Assembly: GCA_032622095.1 (NCBI GenBank)
Contig: CP136064.1
Location: 186,001-250,000, forward strand
Direction: 5' to 3'
Source of the DNA: Siphonodentalium dalli
Taxonomy: Eukaryota > Mollusca > Scaphopoda > Gadilida > Siphonodentaliidae
Length of the DNA stretch: 64,000 bases
The translations under genes were made by a program, and so were the position numbers. A model generated the notes under the pieces. The model made no database searches, was not told the DNA's origin, and worked only from the letters and a program-made list of their open reading frames with translations. Shown here one piece after another: positions 63,301-64,000 of the stretch (positions within the stretch are counted from its first letter, which is position 1; each line of letters begins with the position of its first letter).

Positions 63301-64000
63301 CATGTTTCTCCATACCGCGCCATGTCAAATTTGGCCATATCCGAATCGGGTTGTCATTTACAATGACTACAGAAAATAAATATCTTCATGTTGGAATGCA
63401 AATGTATGTTTAAAGGAACAGATGTATCTCAACTTAAAGGAACATAAGTAACACAGTCACCAACTTAAAGAGGTGTCTGATTTAGACTGGTTCCATGGTG
63501 GAGTACGGTTGGATATTTTCTATTTGGCGCATGTTTCTCCATACCGCGCCATGTCAAATCTGGCCATATCCGAATCGGGTTGTCATTTACAATGACTACA
63601 GAAAATAAATATCTTCATGTTGGAATGCAAATGTATGTTTAAAGGAACAGATGTATCTCAACTTAAAGGGACATAAGTAACACAGTCACCAACTTTAAGG
63701 GGTATCTGCTATAGACTGGTTCCATGGTGGAGTACTGTTGGATATTTTCAATTTGGCGCATGTTTCTCCCTACCGAGCCATGTCAAATCTGGCCATATCC
63801 GAATCGGGTTGTCATTTACAATGACTACAGAAAATAAATATCTTCATGTTGGAATGCAAATGTATGTTTAAAGGAACAGATGTATCTCAACTTAAAGGGA
63901 CATAAGTAACACAGTCACCAACTTTAAGGGGTATCTGCTATAGACTGGTTCCATGGTGGAGTACGGTTGGATATTTTCAATTTGGCGCATGTTTCTCCAT
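57263..64000 (+). repeat. Satellite array, block 5 (plus orientation)
   Basis: About 29 monomers running off the end of the window. The first part (57263 to about 58210) mirrors 35555-36502 of block 1 base for base at every diagnostic variant checked: CCCTATCC at 57385, GTTTAGAGGAAC near 57919, AAATTAAATATC near 58109 and AAGCAACAC near 58183. From 58230 the block is organised as a 13-monomer higher-order repeat of 2976 bp, present almost twice. Confidence 0.97.
58230..64000 (+). repeat. 13-monomer higher-order repeat, 2976 bp, nearly two copies
   Basis: Copy 1 is 58230-61205. Copy 2 starts at 61206 and leaves the window after about 2795 bp. Private marks recur exactly 2976 bp apart: CATAAGGTACACAG (G 58871 and 61847), GGAACATATG (near 59068 and 62044), GAGTACGATTGG (near 59612 and 62588), CATAATTAACACC (near 60239 and 63215) and AAATTTGGCC (near 60353 and 63329). 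The period is 13 monomers minus 1 bp net. The copy 2 start is joined to a different preceding monomer (GTTACATGG instead of GTTCCATGG), marking the exchange point near 61206. Confidence 0.9.

Noticed and set aside
1-64000. The 61-residue frame as a family of more than 120 tandem genes
   Set aside because: It is closed by TAA, TAG or frameshift in about half of the monomers. Replacement changes are frequent, and its presence follows monomer subfamily. It is the unavoidable product of one chance frame repeated by the satellite.

Overview
This window is almost entirely a 229-bp tandem satellite DNA array, most likely from a eukaryotic, probably invertebrate, genome. There are about 265 monomers at roughly 40% GC. 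Nothing in it looks prokaryotic, and I find no convincing protein-coding or RNA gene. A mollusc-like host is my best guess. It rests only on the non-satellite part, which carries TGTA/TGTC microsatellites, short interspersed repeats with a CGRACGAAGT tail, and a GGGCGA-TTGGCC motif pair. I cannot name the species.

Layout. Orientation is defined by a 61-codon open frame present in many monomers. (1) 1-36502: minus-oriented array, about 159 monomers. (2) 36504-42958: plus-oriented, about 28 monomers. (3) 42959-53146: minus-oriented, about 44 monomers. (4) 53147-56492: 3,346 bp of non-satellite DNA. (5) 56493-57261: minus-oriented, 3.4 monomers. (6) 57263-64000: plus-oriented, about 29 monomers, running off the end. 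The array therefore switches direction at three junctions: J1 near 36503, J2 at 42958/42959 and J3 near 57262.

Main structural results. J1 and J3 are the same junction in reverse complement. They share the breakpoint, one unassigned base and private substitutions on both sides, so one inversion junction was copied inside a larger inverted duplication. The plus block from 37273 onward is likewise an inverted copy of the minus block running down from 53146. Reading through position 37270-37272 therefore gives an uninterrupted 'empty site' for the 3.3-kb non-satellite segment. That segment split one monomer in phase and left AAA on both sides. Inside it are two head-to-tail short interspersed repeats, an older divergent repeat pair, a 65-bp direct repeat and hairpins. 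No intact transposase or reverse transcriptase is visible.

At larger scale the array has several higher-order repeats, read from shared single-base variants. Their periods are 1832 bp (8 monomers), 1831 bp (8 monomers with a 1-bp deletion), 1603 bp (7), 1374 bp (6), 916 bp (4), 687 bp (3) and 2976 bp (13), plus an apparently exact single-monomer doubling. Markers also link segments 4.35, 8.2, 8.7 and 11 kb apart. This is the pattern expected from repeated unequal exchange and amplification, as in pericentromeric or other heterochromatic satellites. Chromosomal location and function cannot be read from the sequence.
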